DNA of 64,000 nucleotides, taken from positions 105,106,276-105,170,275 of the forward strand of contig NC_092048.1 of assembly GCF_003086295.3 (NCBI RefSeq). The letters run 5' to 3'. A program made the position numbers and the translations under genes. This DNA is from Arachis hypogaea (Eukaryota > Streptophyta > Magnoliopsida > Fabales > Fabaceae). Numbering within the stretch: the stretch's first letter is position 1; every line of letters starts with the position of its first letter. Shown here piece by piece: positions 21,082-32,937 of the stretch. The notes under the pieces are model-generated. The model was given only the letters and a program-made list of their open reading frames with translations, had not been told where the DNA came from and searched no databases.

Positions 21082-23387
21082 CCAATCTTTTGACGGAATA
21101 TGATTAAACCTAATAATATAAATATCTGAACTTACTAAACATGATCTAATAGGTCAATTATACTGACAATCTAGCTAGCATATATCCACTTACTACCTAA
21201 ATAAATGGAAGATCAAATTATTTTATATGACAAGTATACTTACTACTTAGTTCCATCATTTTGAGATGCCATATGAAGTTATAAATGGTGCCACAGTAAC
21301 TAGTCAACTCTTGTTGTCTTTACCAGCACAAAAAAAATTATCCTGTATACAAAAAACAAAATTCAGAATTTTACCATTTCATATAATAATTTTTTATATA
21401 ATAATACATCTTAAAAATGATAAGTTCTTGTTGGCAGATTGAGAGAGAAGACTAACAAAAAAATTTTAACATTCTCACATATATATAACTTGTTAAGAGG
21501 AATTCTTATATCCTTATCATTGGCTGAAATTATTTAGACAAAAACTAATCATCATCCAATACATATCTAGTTAGTGTTCTAGATCAAGTCAACACCGATA
21601 TACAATCACAAAAATATATTACAACACACCCATATAAAATATAGCTAGAGCCGTAAAACAAAATTGAAACCTTTAAAACCCTTACTTGATCAATTTGATC
21701 CAGCTGCAGCCTAAAATAATTGCAGCCAAAGCAACTTGTTCACCAACAATAATTACACACTTAAAGGCGAAAGCTGTCATGACAGGCTTGACAGCTAAGA
21801 GAGTATAGCAGTTAGTTGATATCAATAATAAGTGGTTTTAGTTTGATATCTATTATTTGTTTTGTTATATTATGTTTCTAGATTCTATATATTACCAGCT
21901 AATTAAGTCTTGTATAAATGTGATTTTGTATTTGTAGCTAATTTGCTAATAATTAAACATACAAACACGTAATTATAATTAATTTTACATAATAACTTAT
22001 ACATAATTTATCATTAGAAGTATTTTCAGTAAGATTTTTATTAACTTAATATATCATATAAAGGATTGAATGATAGAAATCCTCAAACCAAAAAACATAT
22101 AATCGCAACACAAAACAAAGTTCAATTCAATTCAATAAGGTAGTCGTACTCCTTGGCAGACAAGAACTCTCTATATAGAAAGACTCTGTAGTAACAGATA
22201 TAATATCATCAAAGTTTAATAATTAAACGAATTAGAGCACATAATAAAATAAGTTTAGTTTCTATGCATTAGCATTCAATCAAGAGCTGTCATTAGACAA
22301 AAGAAACCACTTTAATCTATGTACCAGCACCCAATTGGATTAGTGCATACTGCATAGAAATTAAAATATAACAAAATAGATCATTCAAATGCATTTAAAA
22401 TAATAACAAAAAGAAATAAAAGCAAAGAGATTTACTGAATACCTAAGGCATGAAAAAATGAGAATGCTTCAAGTGGAGAAAAAGTTGTAGAGAGTAGAAA
22501 GTACCTGACCTTGGTTGCCATGAGATCTGGACAACACGTGTTGGATCAATACTGTTTAGATTAACTGAGTGGCCTAACCCTAACATATAATGTGATGATG
22601 CATTTTCCTTCTTAAAAAATAGCAACCCCTCCTTCTCCCACATTAAATACATCAGTAATAACAACTAAGTTGATTCCAATTTTAAACTCATAATCCAAAT
22701 TAAATTGAATTCAAAATCACATCATCATTCAACAAATTAAATAAATAATCTAATTCCAAACTCAGAACACAAACTCGGAATCTTAAAAATTAATTAAAAA
22801 AAGAGATGAAACTAAAGAAGCCTTGGCCTACTGGAGAGATGGTGAGAGATGAACAGCGATGACAGAGTGAGCTCGGAGAGTGCTTCTATTCTTCTAGAAC
22901 CCTATTTTTGAAATAATATTCTTTACATAATCAGACTTGCTCTTGGAATAAGACTGAGCAGGGTATTTTGCTTCGAATAGCAATGCTTCTACTGGTGAGC
23001 TCGCGGTGACAAGAAGCACGCAGCGAGACAAAATTACTCAAAGGAGCTCGGCGATGGTAGGGTTTCTGCCTTCGGTGATGGTAGGGGCTGGGAGGAAGGG
23101 AAACGACACATTGAAGAGAGACTGAGTTGAGCTCGGCGATGGTGAGGGCTGAGAGGAAGGAAAATGGCGCAATGAAGAGGGACTGATGAGTTGAGCTCGG
23201 AAGGAGGTAGAAGAAGAAGAAGAAGATCGAAACGGCACAACAACTAACATACACAAGGCTTTTGGCTAGCTAGGGTTCTTTTTTTCTAAGTTACAAGGGA
23301 ATGGGGATTTTGGGAGGGAGGGGAAACGCCGCGTTTGGGAAGGGATAATTAAAAAAAATGAAAAAATGAATTTAAAAAAAATAAAAA
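21082..23387 (-). other. CACTA 5' non-coding leader region
   Basis: AT-rich sequence between the transposase start and the subterminal repeats, with no gene I can support. A GC-richer block at 22840-23290 contains gagctcgg repeated near 22870, 23043, 23131 and 23195. Partial duplication of a segment built on gagctcggcgatggt and gggctgagaggaagg can be seen at 23043-23200. Short serine/proline-rich frames here look like repeat translation rather than genes. Confidence 0.55.
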
Positions 23388-23935
23388 AAACGTGACCATA
23401 GATCACTTTAGGCCACCCTTAATAACCGTGACCATAGGTTCTTTCTGGTCACCTCCCAAAACTGTGACCATAGATACCTTTAGGTCACTCTCTAAAACCG
23501 TGACCATAGACCATTTTAGGTCACCCTTTCGAAAAATCGTGACCATAGACTTTTTTAGGTCACCTCCAAAACTGTTACCATAGATCCCTTTAGGTCACCC
23601 CTAAAAACAGTGATCATAGACCCTTTTAGGTCACTCTTTTTTTGAAAAATCGTGACCATAGTCCATTTTTTATCACTGTAAAAAAATGTGACCATAAACC
23701 CCTTTAGGTCACTCCTAAAACCGTGACCATTGACCCTTTTAGGTCATCTTTTTTTGAAAAATCGTGACCATAGATCTTTTTTGGTCACTGTAAAATACCG
23801 TGATCATAAACCCCTTTAAATCACTCTCAAAACTATAACTATAAACCTTTTTAGACCATCCTTTTCTAAAAGACCATTCTTTTTGTAAAAACTGTGGCCA
23901 TAATTTTTTTTTTTTTGTCACATACCGTAACAAAA
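23388..23935. repeat. CACTA subterminal repeat array (gtgaccata ... ttaggtcac)
   Basis: About a dozen degenerate units with gtgaccatag spaced by some 10-15 nt from ttttaggtcac, recurring at about 45-bp intervals. The gtgacc and ggtcac words are inverted relative to each other, so each unit is an imperfect palindrome. Arrays of this kind near CACTA ends are binding sites for the TNPA protein. Later units near 23800-23930 are more diverged. Confidence 0.85.
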
Positions 23936-23950
23936 AAAAATTGTGGCTAT

Positions 23951-23970
23951 AAATTCAAAATGTTGTAGTG
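23951..23970 (-). repeat. Terminal inverted repeat end of the CACTA element
   Basis: On the minus strand the terminus reads CACTACAACATTTTGAATTT. It begins with the canonical CACTA and is directly followed inward by the subterminal repeats. The other terminus was not found in the window. Confidence 0.82.
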
Positions 23971-25260
23971 AATGCAAGAAATAAAAACGAGACACAATAT
24001 TCCTTTAAAGTGGAAATCAGACAGGGACAGGTAGCAGGAAGGCAACGGACAACCCCCGGCCCCACCCTGTTGAGTGTTGACGACATCTCTTAATAATATG
24101 GAAATCTCGTATTTATACGTCCCTACTTAATTATTTGCGCTTAATTTTCATATCGTTTGTGAATCTTGATTCATGAAAACAATATCAGAAGAAACTAAAA
24201 CAAGATAAGGAGATAGAAGAAATGCATGTCTTTTTCGTCCAACAACCAACGTTAAAGTTTGGAACTGCCTCTGTCCTCTTCGATGGCTATCACAGCAACC
24301 CCTTAAAAACACACTGATCAATGTCCATAGAAAGCTTTGGTCGGAGATGAGAATGTTTATCGATCAATTGATGACGATTCTTCGTATAATAATAAGGATA
24401 GATTAATTGCTTTGTAATTTTTTGGTTGCAGTGCATTATTTTCTCCTAACTTATTTATAATCCCTAACGGCGGTTAGTACAAGTAATAATAAATGTTGAC
24501 AAAGCTTTAATTTTTATTTTTTTTTCTTTTTATAACGAGAACTTTTTTTATGGACAATATCATGTATGTTTATTAAGATCGGAATAATCGCGATTGATTT
24601 TGGTAAACTGATAATGAGTATCAAATTGATCAGTTTTTTTTTTTTTTTTTTTTTGGGTTGCATTAGAAATCAGCTTATTTATGATGACTTGGTGTTGCAT
24701 CTAATGAGAATGGGGAAGTGCCTAAAGAGATGCGTAAATTTTGGATCGATTTAGCAAATTTTGAAGTGTTAAAGCCTTACAAATAAGAAATATCAGGTAA
24801 GCTTAAATTTTTGTAACAGTGGCTAGCAATCAATTTCACACATTTTTAGGTACCAGTCATGAATTAGGTTTTGCATATTTTCCAAAATAATATGGATGGT
24901 TTCTAATTCTAGTATTGAACTGTGTATATGGAGAGACTTTAGTACTTGTTAGTTAGTTAGGTGGGCACGAATTCGGTACGTCGGCCTTCTTTTGGGCACT
25001 GAAACGCGAAAACTTATTTAGCTTATTGGTGCGTTTTTTTATTGAGAAGTCGTTAGATCTTTTATATCTTTTAGTCTAACGGTCAAAATCATTCTAAATA
25101 TAATTTGATGTGATTGGCTAGCTAATAATTTTTTGCAATTTTTATGTCAGGAGAATTACTTTAAAAATATTATTTTTTTGATGGTTATTGTTGTTATATC
25201 AAAAATATATGTGGGTTTATATCAAAATATTAGAAATATGTTAATTTAAATTAATTAGAA
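23971..25260. other. Intergenic AT-rich region, no gene seen
   Basis: Contains poly-T runs (24634-24655) and no frame with recognisable similarity. Bases 24000-24300 are less AT-rich but carry no motif I recognise. Confidence 0.5.
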
Positions 25261-25910
25261 TTAAGTATCTCCTGTTATGTTAAAGACACCTTCAACTCCT
25301 TCAAGAAATTTCCTAAAATGGTAGTGTCCAAGACCATGCTTAATCTCCCACTTGAACTCCCCAACATACTTGCTCCCATCATCACAAGTATGAACTCCAC
25401 AGCCATGGCTCTGCCCACTCGACCACTCCCTGGCATAAACATCCCCAGTGTAGAATCTATAAACTCCGAAACCGTGCCTCAATCCCATCTTAAACTGCCC
25501 TTTATACCTGCTCCCTCTTGCCATGTCTCTACCCCAAAACCCTCATACTTCCCATCCACCCAATCCCCTTCATACCTTCCACTCATACTATAATAATGAA
25601 CTCCACTCCCCAACACTTCCCCTTCCTTATCTGTCCCTGGTAAACGTCGCCGTTCGAGAACACCTGCTCCTGAAAATTCGTGGATCCACCGTAGGAGGAG
25701 CCCTGCTGTTTCTGTTTCTTCCTCCTCACGGCCTAGAAGAGTGGCAGCAGCGGCTGCGGCCTGAATCGGACGTGCCGGATAAGACGCAGCCAAAGCCACC
25801 ATGATTGAGTAGGGGAAAGGAGTTGGCAGCGTGACGACAGAGCGAGTAGGAGAGGCGGTGGGGAGGTTTCAGTCGTTATCAGTGAACAGAGAAATAATGG
25901 AAGGGGCGGT
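25261..25910 (-). pseudogene. MORN-repeat protein gene fragment (SET7/9-like MORN family)
   Basis: Minus-strand sequence encodes several MORN repeats: SMSGRYEGDWVDGKYEGFGV, then RYKGQFKMGLRHGFGVYRFY, TGDVYAREWSSGQSHGCGV and SKYVGEFKWEIKHGLGHYHF. An upstream hydrophobic-to-Ala stretch (MVALAASYPARP) matches the position after the N-terminal membrane segment of plant MORN proteins related to Arabidopsis At1g21920/At4g17080 (from memory). A one-base loss near 25525 shifts the frame at VETW, and a second shift is needed near 25620-25650 upstream. Similarity stops after GHYHFR, so the C-terminal MORN units are absent. I see no intact start or full-length frame. It is a 5' gene fragment. Confidence 0.75.
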
Positions 25911-26433
25911 GTTTCCGACGGTAGAGAAAAGGGAAGAAGAGAACCTGGAAGAAGAGAGAAGCGATAGTAATAGTTAATTAAATTCTGAGTATAACTAACT
26001 TTAATAATTAAGTTAAATATATTCACTTAAAAAATTAAAAAACTGACTCTTTATTTTATAAAGAATTGCCAAAAAAGACTCGAAAAAACAAATATTTTTA
26101 TTTGGTACTTTATGGCTCATCGGTGTGTCAAACAAATTTTTAGCGTTTCGGTACACAAACGTCTCCTGGGTATCGAATCCGTGCCCTAGTTAGGTTGAAG
26201 GAGAGCCATGAGTAGTTATTGTGTGGTGAGTGAAGATGTAACAATTTTACTATTAGAATGTCACATTTTCGGTTGTACCACTCTAATAACAAAGATAAGA
26301 CAACATCCATATATTTAATAATAAGATAGGAGCCTTTTAAAACTCGAATTCGGATAAACTTTTTTTTTTTAATCAAAAATACTTTTTCTTATAAAAACGT
26401 ACGTACATACATACAAATCAATCACATCACTTC

Positions 26434-26439
<6 letters not shown>

Positions 26440-26487
<48 letters not shown>
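26440..26487. repeat. (ATA)n microsatellite, about 16 units
   Basis: Uninterrupted ataata repeats, likely length-polymorphic. Confidence 0.95.
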
Positions 26488-26488
<1 letters not shown>

Positions 26489-29133
26489 TACAAACATTAT
26501 AATTATGACTTATATCCCTCTTTACAAAAGTATTATATTAATGGTGAGAAAAAAAATAATAAATTAAATAGGCTAATACAACAACATCGTATAAACAAAA
26601 ATACAATAAATTCTTTATAATTTTTTTCTTCCATTTTCTGAAGATAAGACTGTAGAGGATGAGAAGCTAACCATACGGTCTCACCAAAGAGATTTAGAAT
26701 TGTCATAAAAAAATATGTATAAATAAAATAATGAATTGCAAAAATAGTGATATTCATTTGTCTTATGAATAATTTTAAAAACACCATATTTACTTATCCA
26801 AAATTAACATTCACGTCATATTTATAAGAATTTTAAATCAATAATTTTTATAAAAAAAAAGTATTTTCAATTTTTAAAAAATAATTTATTGAATTTAAGT
26901 TTTAAAAATTTTTTATTTTATTATTAAATATATGAATATTGTTATAATGTCTTTGTTATCAGAGTGATACAATCAGAAGCATAACATTTTAGTAATAAAA
27001 ATATTGCAAGAGATATCAATAAGTAATAGCTCAAATGACATAATCTCTCCATACTCAATTAAAAAATTACGAGTTCGAATTTCCTATCTAAAAAACAAAA
27101 AAGAATGTTGCAAGAGACGGAGGAAAGGTGTTGGAATACAAATAATAATACAAGATATATGCCTAATTTGATAGTTTGATATATGCCTAATTTGGTGGGG
27201 AATATTGAAGTAGGCTGGGTTACCGTTATACGTCTGTGCCTATATATGCTTAGATGGTAGCAGTGTAATGTCGTGGTGACATATTCCACACACCTGTTGT
27301 ATTGTACCTACTTCCCTCTCCCTCCCTCCATGACATATACTAGGATTTTGGTAGCTCACCTTCACCTTTTGTCTTTATGCTTTGAGATCTTATATGAATT
27401 CTTGTAACCATTTTAATTAGATTAAACATCTAATTCGGTCTTTCTCTATTTTTACGAAAGATAAAATGATCTTTGTCCAAAAAAAAAATAATTTGACCCT
27501 CAACTTTTTTATTTTAGGACAATATAGTCTTTCTGTTAAGAAATTCATTAAATAATAATAAAAATTAATTTTGTTGAGGTTTTATTTATATTTTGTGGAG
27601 ATTTTAAACTTTTACAAACTATTAATAATTTTATTTTTAAAAAATCCTTTCATCAATAGTGGTTAAGTGAAGAAAAACTATTGATAAAAATGATGCCACA
27701 AAAAAAAGTAATTATAGTACAATACCTTTTAATAGAAAAAAATAACATCGAATAAAAAATGAAAGAAGAGAACTTTAATGTTAATAATATTGGTATTGGT
27801 GTTGATGACGATATAGGAGATAATGATAATGATAAAGTATGGTTACACAATAAAAATAATAGAGGTAGAAGTGATAATAATGAGGATGAAAAAGATAATG
27901 ATAGTAGTAGTAATAATTGGTTATATTGTTGAAAAGACTTTTGTGGGATTTAAAATCCCACAAAATACAAATTAAACTCCCACAAAACTAATTTTTATTA
28001 TTATTTAATAAATTTTTTAACAAAATGATCATATTGTCTCAAAATAAAAAGATTGAAAGTCGAAGTATTTTTTTTTTATAAGAATCACTTTCTCCTTCAT
28101 AAAAATGGATAAGAACCGAATTAGATCTTTACTCTTTTAATTAAAAAAGGGAATCTTGTAACAAAATCTTACTTGTAAGTTATAACCATTTACTTTATCA
28201 ATTAAATTTTAAATTAAAGTAAATAACACTAATCTACAAGATTGAAGTGTTAAGCATTTACTATTTTCGAACAATTTTATATTAAGATGAAAAACGGATA
28301 TACATACAATTCAGGTAGATGTCAATAAAGTTTTTTTTTTTTTTTTTTTGAAATAGATACTTCTTCTTTATCTTCTATTTTTGTTAAGAAAATTTTTTTT
28401 ATTTTTTTTTATTACGAATCCTCATTTATATATTAATATTTGTAGGGAAGACGAATCTCTGTAAATGTTTGTTGGTACTAACTGAATTTTATTTTAAAAG
28501 TTTTCAAAAAAATATAAATAATAAACATAATATAATATAATTAAATATAATCTAGCTTAAAAGATAAAAATTTATAATTTATTCATGAAAATACATAACA
28601 TAAAGTTAAAATACAAAGTTCATCTATATTATTTTAATTAAAGTTAAATTATTTTAAATATATAAAATTATTCATATATTATTTATCTCATTTTTATGAT
28701 AATATTGTCTGCATCCAAAATTAACAAAACTAATAACAACTAAAATTCTGATTTTAGGATTTTATATAAATAAAATCGAGGATATCCGGCAGAGACTTCA
28801 CAGATTTTCGTTTTTGTTCCCATGATAAATTATCTCCCAATACCCCTTCTAGTGAAATTTTTTGTCATCCCTATTCCAAGCAACTAATGCCTTGGTTATT
28901 TTGTGCCAAGGGTTCCAAATAACTTTGCAATAACAAACTGTTAAGAAAAAATATGTTTAGTTCATGATATTTGTATATCACACATATAATACATACATGC
29001 TGCATTAACGAATATGACCCAAATCTACCAGCAGTTTGGAATCGAACTTATCGTTTGTGTATTTCATAAAGCAACTAATATTAGGTATATATCAAAATTA
29101 ATTACCAGTATAAAATATATATTAAAAATAAAT

Positions 29134-29138
<5 letters not shown>

Positions 29139-29177
<39 letters not shown>
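29139..29177. repeat. (TA)n microsatellite
   Basis: About 19 TA units in an AT-rich region. Confidence 0.95.
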
Positions 29178-29182
<5 letters not shown>

Positions 29183-29419
29183 CATAAATATATGATATCA
29201 TTTTTTATATAAATAGTATTTTTGTTTATAAAGTAATTATTTATATCTTGTATAAAAATAATAATTAACACATAAACATATATTATGTTAAATAATTTAA
29301 TTAAATATACCTTTTAATTAATTTTTTTTATTATAAAGAGCTGCTAATAAAAATACTGTTTATTATTTATTTATTTTAAGAATAAATTATTAAAAATGAC
29401 AACAATAATAATAATAATA

Positions 29420-29620
29420 AAGTCTTGTCCTATTAAGTGGAATTGACTATATGAATATGTTATTAAACTCTATCATGTGTTATTTACATGTAGATTTCGT
29501 TTGACCACGGCCACCTCATGAATGATCTTCTTAGGTCTTTTTCTGCCTTTCGTCAATTTTCCATTTCATTCACCCTCTTGACTATATTCTGTCGGTCTTT
29601 TTTTTACATGTCCAAACCAC
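29420..29620 (+). repeat. Dispersed plant repeat fragment (SINE/LINE 3'-like)
   Basis: Sequence beginning after an aat repeat with gtcttgtcctattaagtgg and continuing gactatatgaat ... tcgtttgaccacggccacct ... atgatcttcttaggtctttt. It resembles a short repeat I recall from many plant genomes (tcttgtcc-actaagtggggtcggctacatg type). The class and the boundaries are uncertain, and no target duplication was recognised. Confidence 0.4.
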
Positions 29621-29811
29621 TTGAGACGATGACAATACTTAAAAAATTTAAATTAACAAAAATAATCTAAAAAAATGTAAAAAAATAAATTAGTCTCTAA
29701 AGAATTAATAAATTTAATAACAATGATTAAAATTAACTGAAACCGTTTGTGTTAACCAAAATTACTTAGCTGACTAACAGAAAAGGAGAATTGAAATGAC
29801 AAACTTTGATA

Positions 29812-30622
29812 AGTATTTAATTATGTAGCATTATTAACTATGTTTAAAAATAAAAAATCTACCATTCAATTTATTGAAAACCCTAACTTGGATACCCTTC
29901 TCTCTTTCACTCTGCATTTTCGATTTTCTCTGCCTCAGCACCACCAGTCCACCACCTCCCATCACACCCATTGGAGCTGTAAATCTGTAATCATCCATCG
30001 CTTCGTGTTCTCCTAGGCACACCTATTTATCTATTATTATTCCAAACTTGTAAACATTATTGTATCTCATTCTATGCTTCTTAGCTTGTGTAATGAAGCC
30101 AAACCACCAAATTATTCCTATGATGAAAGTTGATGAGTATGAAGTATCAGTTTTTGAAATCAAATTTAAGAGTTCTATTCTTAATTTGCTTATGTGTATA
30201 AGCCATCGTTTCCAAAATGATAACTGGATTTTTTCATAGATGTATGGAGAAAATATTTTTGCAAATATCTCCAAAAGGTTATTTCCAAATCACAGCTTCG
30301 TCATTGCTAGTTTTGAACAACATACACCCAACCAATTCCAGAGTTATATCTATTACATAAAGGTTAGGCATATATATGCAGATAATAATGTGAATGCAAG
30401 AAGCTAACCATCTCGTTTTAATACTATGTTTTCGCTAAAGAGGAGCAGAGTGGGAAGAGGAGGGAGTTGAGGATGGAATTAGTGGTGGTAGTAGTAACTA
30501 GTAAGGCAAAAGATTTGAATATGCAGAGAGAAAAGGGTACTAAATTAGGGTTTTCAAGAAATTGATTTGGTAAATTCTTTTTTCTTTTTAAGCATAATTA
30601 ATAATGTTACATAATTAAGTGT
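29812..30622. mobile_element. Foldback/MITE-like element with terminal inverted repeats of over 100 bp
   Basis: The left arm (29812-29925) holds atttaattatgta(g)cattatt, cttgg-type sequence and gaaaaccctaacttgg ... acccttctctctttc. The right arm (about 30510-30622), read in reverse, holds acttaattatgtaacattatt and gaaaaccctaatttagtacc, then cttttctctctgc. The arms align over roughly 110 bp with scattered differences, and weaker similarity may continue inward (ctgcctcagcaccaccag against an internal ccttactagttactactacc-type segment). No coding sequence lies inside. Long arms suggest a non-autonomous Mutator-like or foldback element. I could not find a clear 8-11 bp target duplication. Confidence 0.65.
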
Positions 30623-32937
30623 TTGCTTTTCGATCCATAAAAAATATTTTTTTAATAAAAAAATATTTTTTTTTATTTTTGTGTGTTTAACAAATTTTGA
30701 ATAATAAAAATAAAAACACTAGAAAAATTAAAAAAAAAACATCTTTTTTGAGAAGTTACTATTTACATCTTTTTTTAAAAGATCTTTTTAAAAAAAAAAA
30801 AAGATGTTTTTCACATAATAAATGAATAAAAAAATATTTTTATCTTATTTTATCCAAACATAATTGATAGATAAAAAGATATTTTTACATGAGATATCTA
30901 AACATAAAATTATTTTTATTTTTATAAAAAATCTTTTAAAAAAAATATTATTTAAAAAAAAAATTTTCAAAAATAACACCCAAGCAAGTCCTAAATCCTC
31001 ATCAAAATTTATCATTTCAGCTTTTTCATTAGTTAACATTTTTTATTTATAGATAGCTTACGTTTGGTCATTTTTTATCAACTTTAATAATCTTCTAAAA
31101 CTAATTTGTTATTCACATATTTTAAAGTAATTTTTGTGGAAGCAAAATTTTTCAAATACCATTTCAATAGTTTACCGCTTATTTTCACTGTACAAAATTT
31201 GTTTGGAGGTCCGATATTAGCGATTTTCATTTTGCCACAATTAAGTAACTTCTTGGTAATGGGCTTATATTATAAAACAAATGTTAAGAATAACCGGGTC
31301 TCATAGGGGAAGCCCAAATCAATTAATATGGTAGTTCAAAAGTTTTGGTGATGTTTCTGTCCAAAAACAAGTTTGGTGTTGTTGAAGACCAGTGTTCTAA
31401 TGACCAAAAACCATAAGCCCCAGAGATCTTTAGGTAGGATTTTAGATAAAAAACTTTAAACTATGGTCTCATAATTATCTCAAAAGATAACGATATTCTA
31501 AATAAAAAAAAAATATCATTTTCGGTTCTTAAACTTTATTTTTGTAAAATTATTTGTTCTTTCTGTCAATATTTTTTCTCTCTATTAACGGAATAAGTTT
31601 ACATAGCATATTAAACTATTGATTTATTCGTTAAGAGCCAACTAAAATTAACAAATTCTTTTTTATTAGTAGTCTTGTTACTTTAAGAGTAATTGTTAGT
31701 TTTTTTTTTAATTTTTTTGGTTATCTTTTTCAAATTTATTAACTAAATTTATTGTATAAAACTAAGAAATATTAGTAATTTTTAAATTTGTTTACTTATA
31801 AAAATTAAATGAAAAATATATTAGTATTAGTAGTCACATAAGTATGTTTTGGAGAGAGATAGCTGATAGAGAGACTAACCAGTCTCACAAAGTTAATTAT
31901 CAAGGGTCGAAATGATTTTTTTTTTCTTGGGACGTCGTAATTCTTCGAAAAAATTATCAACGACTAAAATAGGTATTCACCCTTTTTAGAGAATTAAAAG
32001 ATAAAATAGTATTATGTTTCGTGATTAAAATTTGGAATTAAAATTTTAGTCCAAATACAAAATTTCAGTCTCATCGATATCTTTAAAAAATAAGAATATA
32101 TATATACTAAAAATTTTAAGGACTGAAATTTTAATAACATTCTTTTTTTAAAAATATTTTTATTTAACTTTTTAAATTTTAAAACTACTCTTTAATTTTT
32201 ATGTTTATCTTAAACTAAATATAATACTAAATTACTGACACTAAATATAATATAATAGTATCGATCTCAATCTCTTTTCTAATAGTCTAATACTACTATG
32301 CTAGATACTAGTGAGGAAAAACCGAAAAAGGTACTATGGTCTAATCACAAATGCATTCTTCATTGCGAAAAATGAAAGGAAGCCTTTTTTGTTTAGGCTT
32401 TAAACTCGGTCTCCGTTGTTATCACTCCAAGCATTGGAGATATGCCTCTGATCACCGTAGCCCCCTAGCAAGTGCAATAGATTGAAATGCTCGGAGACGT
32501 AAATTTCCAATCCCAACGGCTTCAACATAACTACCAAGACCCGGAGGAAAAAAAGAAAAAGAAGTATTTAACAATGAATTACATTTTAAACCCAGAGAAA
32601 ACAAAAACCACTTTAAGAAAAATGAAAATAAAAAAGGTTTTTGTAAAATTATATCCACACAGCACACAAAGAGTAAAAAACAAAAATAATTTTGTTGAGA
32701 AAATACTTAAAATGTGTGCGTGGATTTCCAATCCGCCCAAACTTGAATATTACTATTTTAGAGGGATTGATAAGTTGAGTTGTTGAAGTGTATAGAAGAT
32801 TGTGATTGGAATAGTAGGGAGTTAAAAAGAGAAGGAGAGGGTGTCCCAATTATTAAGAAGGAAGGATAAGACATAAGGAGAGAGCGTATCAATAGAATTG
32901 GAAGAAGCATCGAGTAGGTTGTGACTTGTGAGCGAAA
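30623..32937. other. AT-rich region upstream of VHA-E, no gene seen
   Basis: Poly-A/T-rich with several aagatgttttt/aaaaacatctttt inverted segments near 30730-30810 that look like small MITE debris. Bases 32400-32530 are less AT-rich but have no recognisable frame. The region just before 32938 must hold the VHA-E promoter and 5' UTR; I see no distinctive TATA box to point to. Confidence 0.45.

Larger units (their letters stand above)
2036..23970 (-). mobile_element. CACTA (En/Spm) DNA transposon, 3' end missing, carrying a nested Athila element
   Basis: Read on the minus strand, the element starts with CACTACAACA at 23970. It continues through a subterminal repeat block (23388-23935), a non-coding leader, the tnpD transposase (21081 to 18308, resuming at 4295 to 3699) and tnpA-like exons (3240 to about 2040). 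A 14-kb retrotransposon interrupts tnpD. No matching TIR or subterminal repeats occur at the left side: the element is cut inside a tnpA exon where the left retrotransposon's gag begins. The three bases beyond the right terminus are aat (23971-23973), but the paired duplication is lost. Without the nested insert the remaining element is about 7.9 kb. Confidence 0.85.
25911..29419. other. AT-rich intergenic region with microsatellites
   Basis: No gene supported. It has poly-A/T runs, a trinucleotide microsatellite (26440-26487), an imperfect gataatgat-type repeat region (27810-27905) and a (TA)n tract (29139-29177). Short frames here are low-complexity. Confidence 0.5.

Noticed and set aside
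22931..23256. Serine/proline-rich minus-strand frames
   Set aside because: Three frames over the same DNA give similar low-complexity text; they are translations of the gagctcgg repeats in the CACTA leader.
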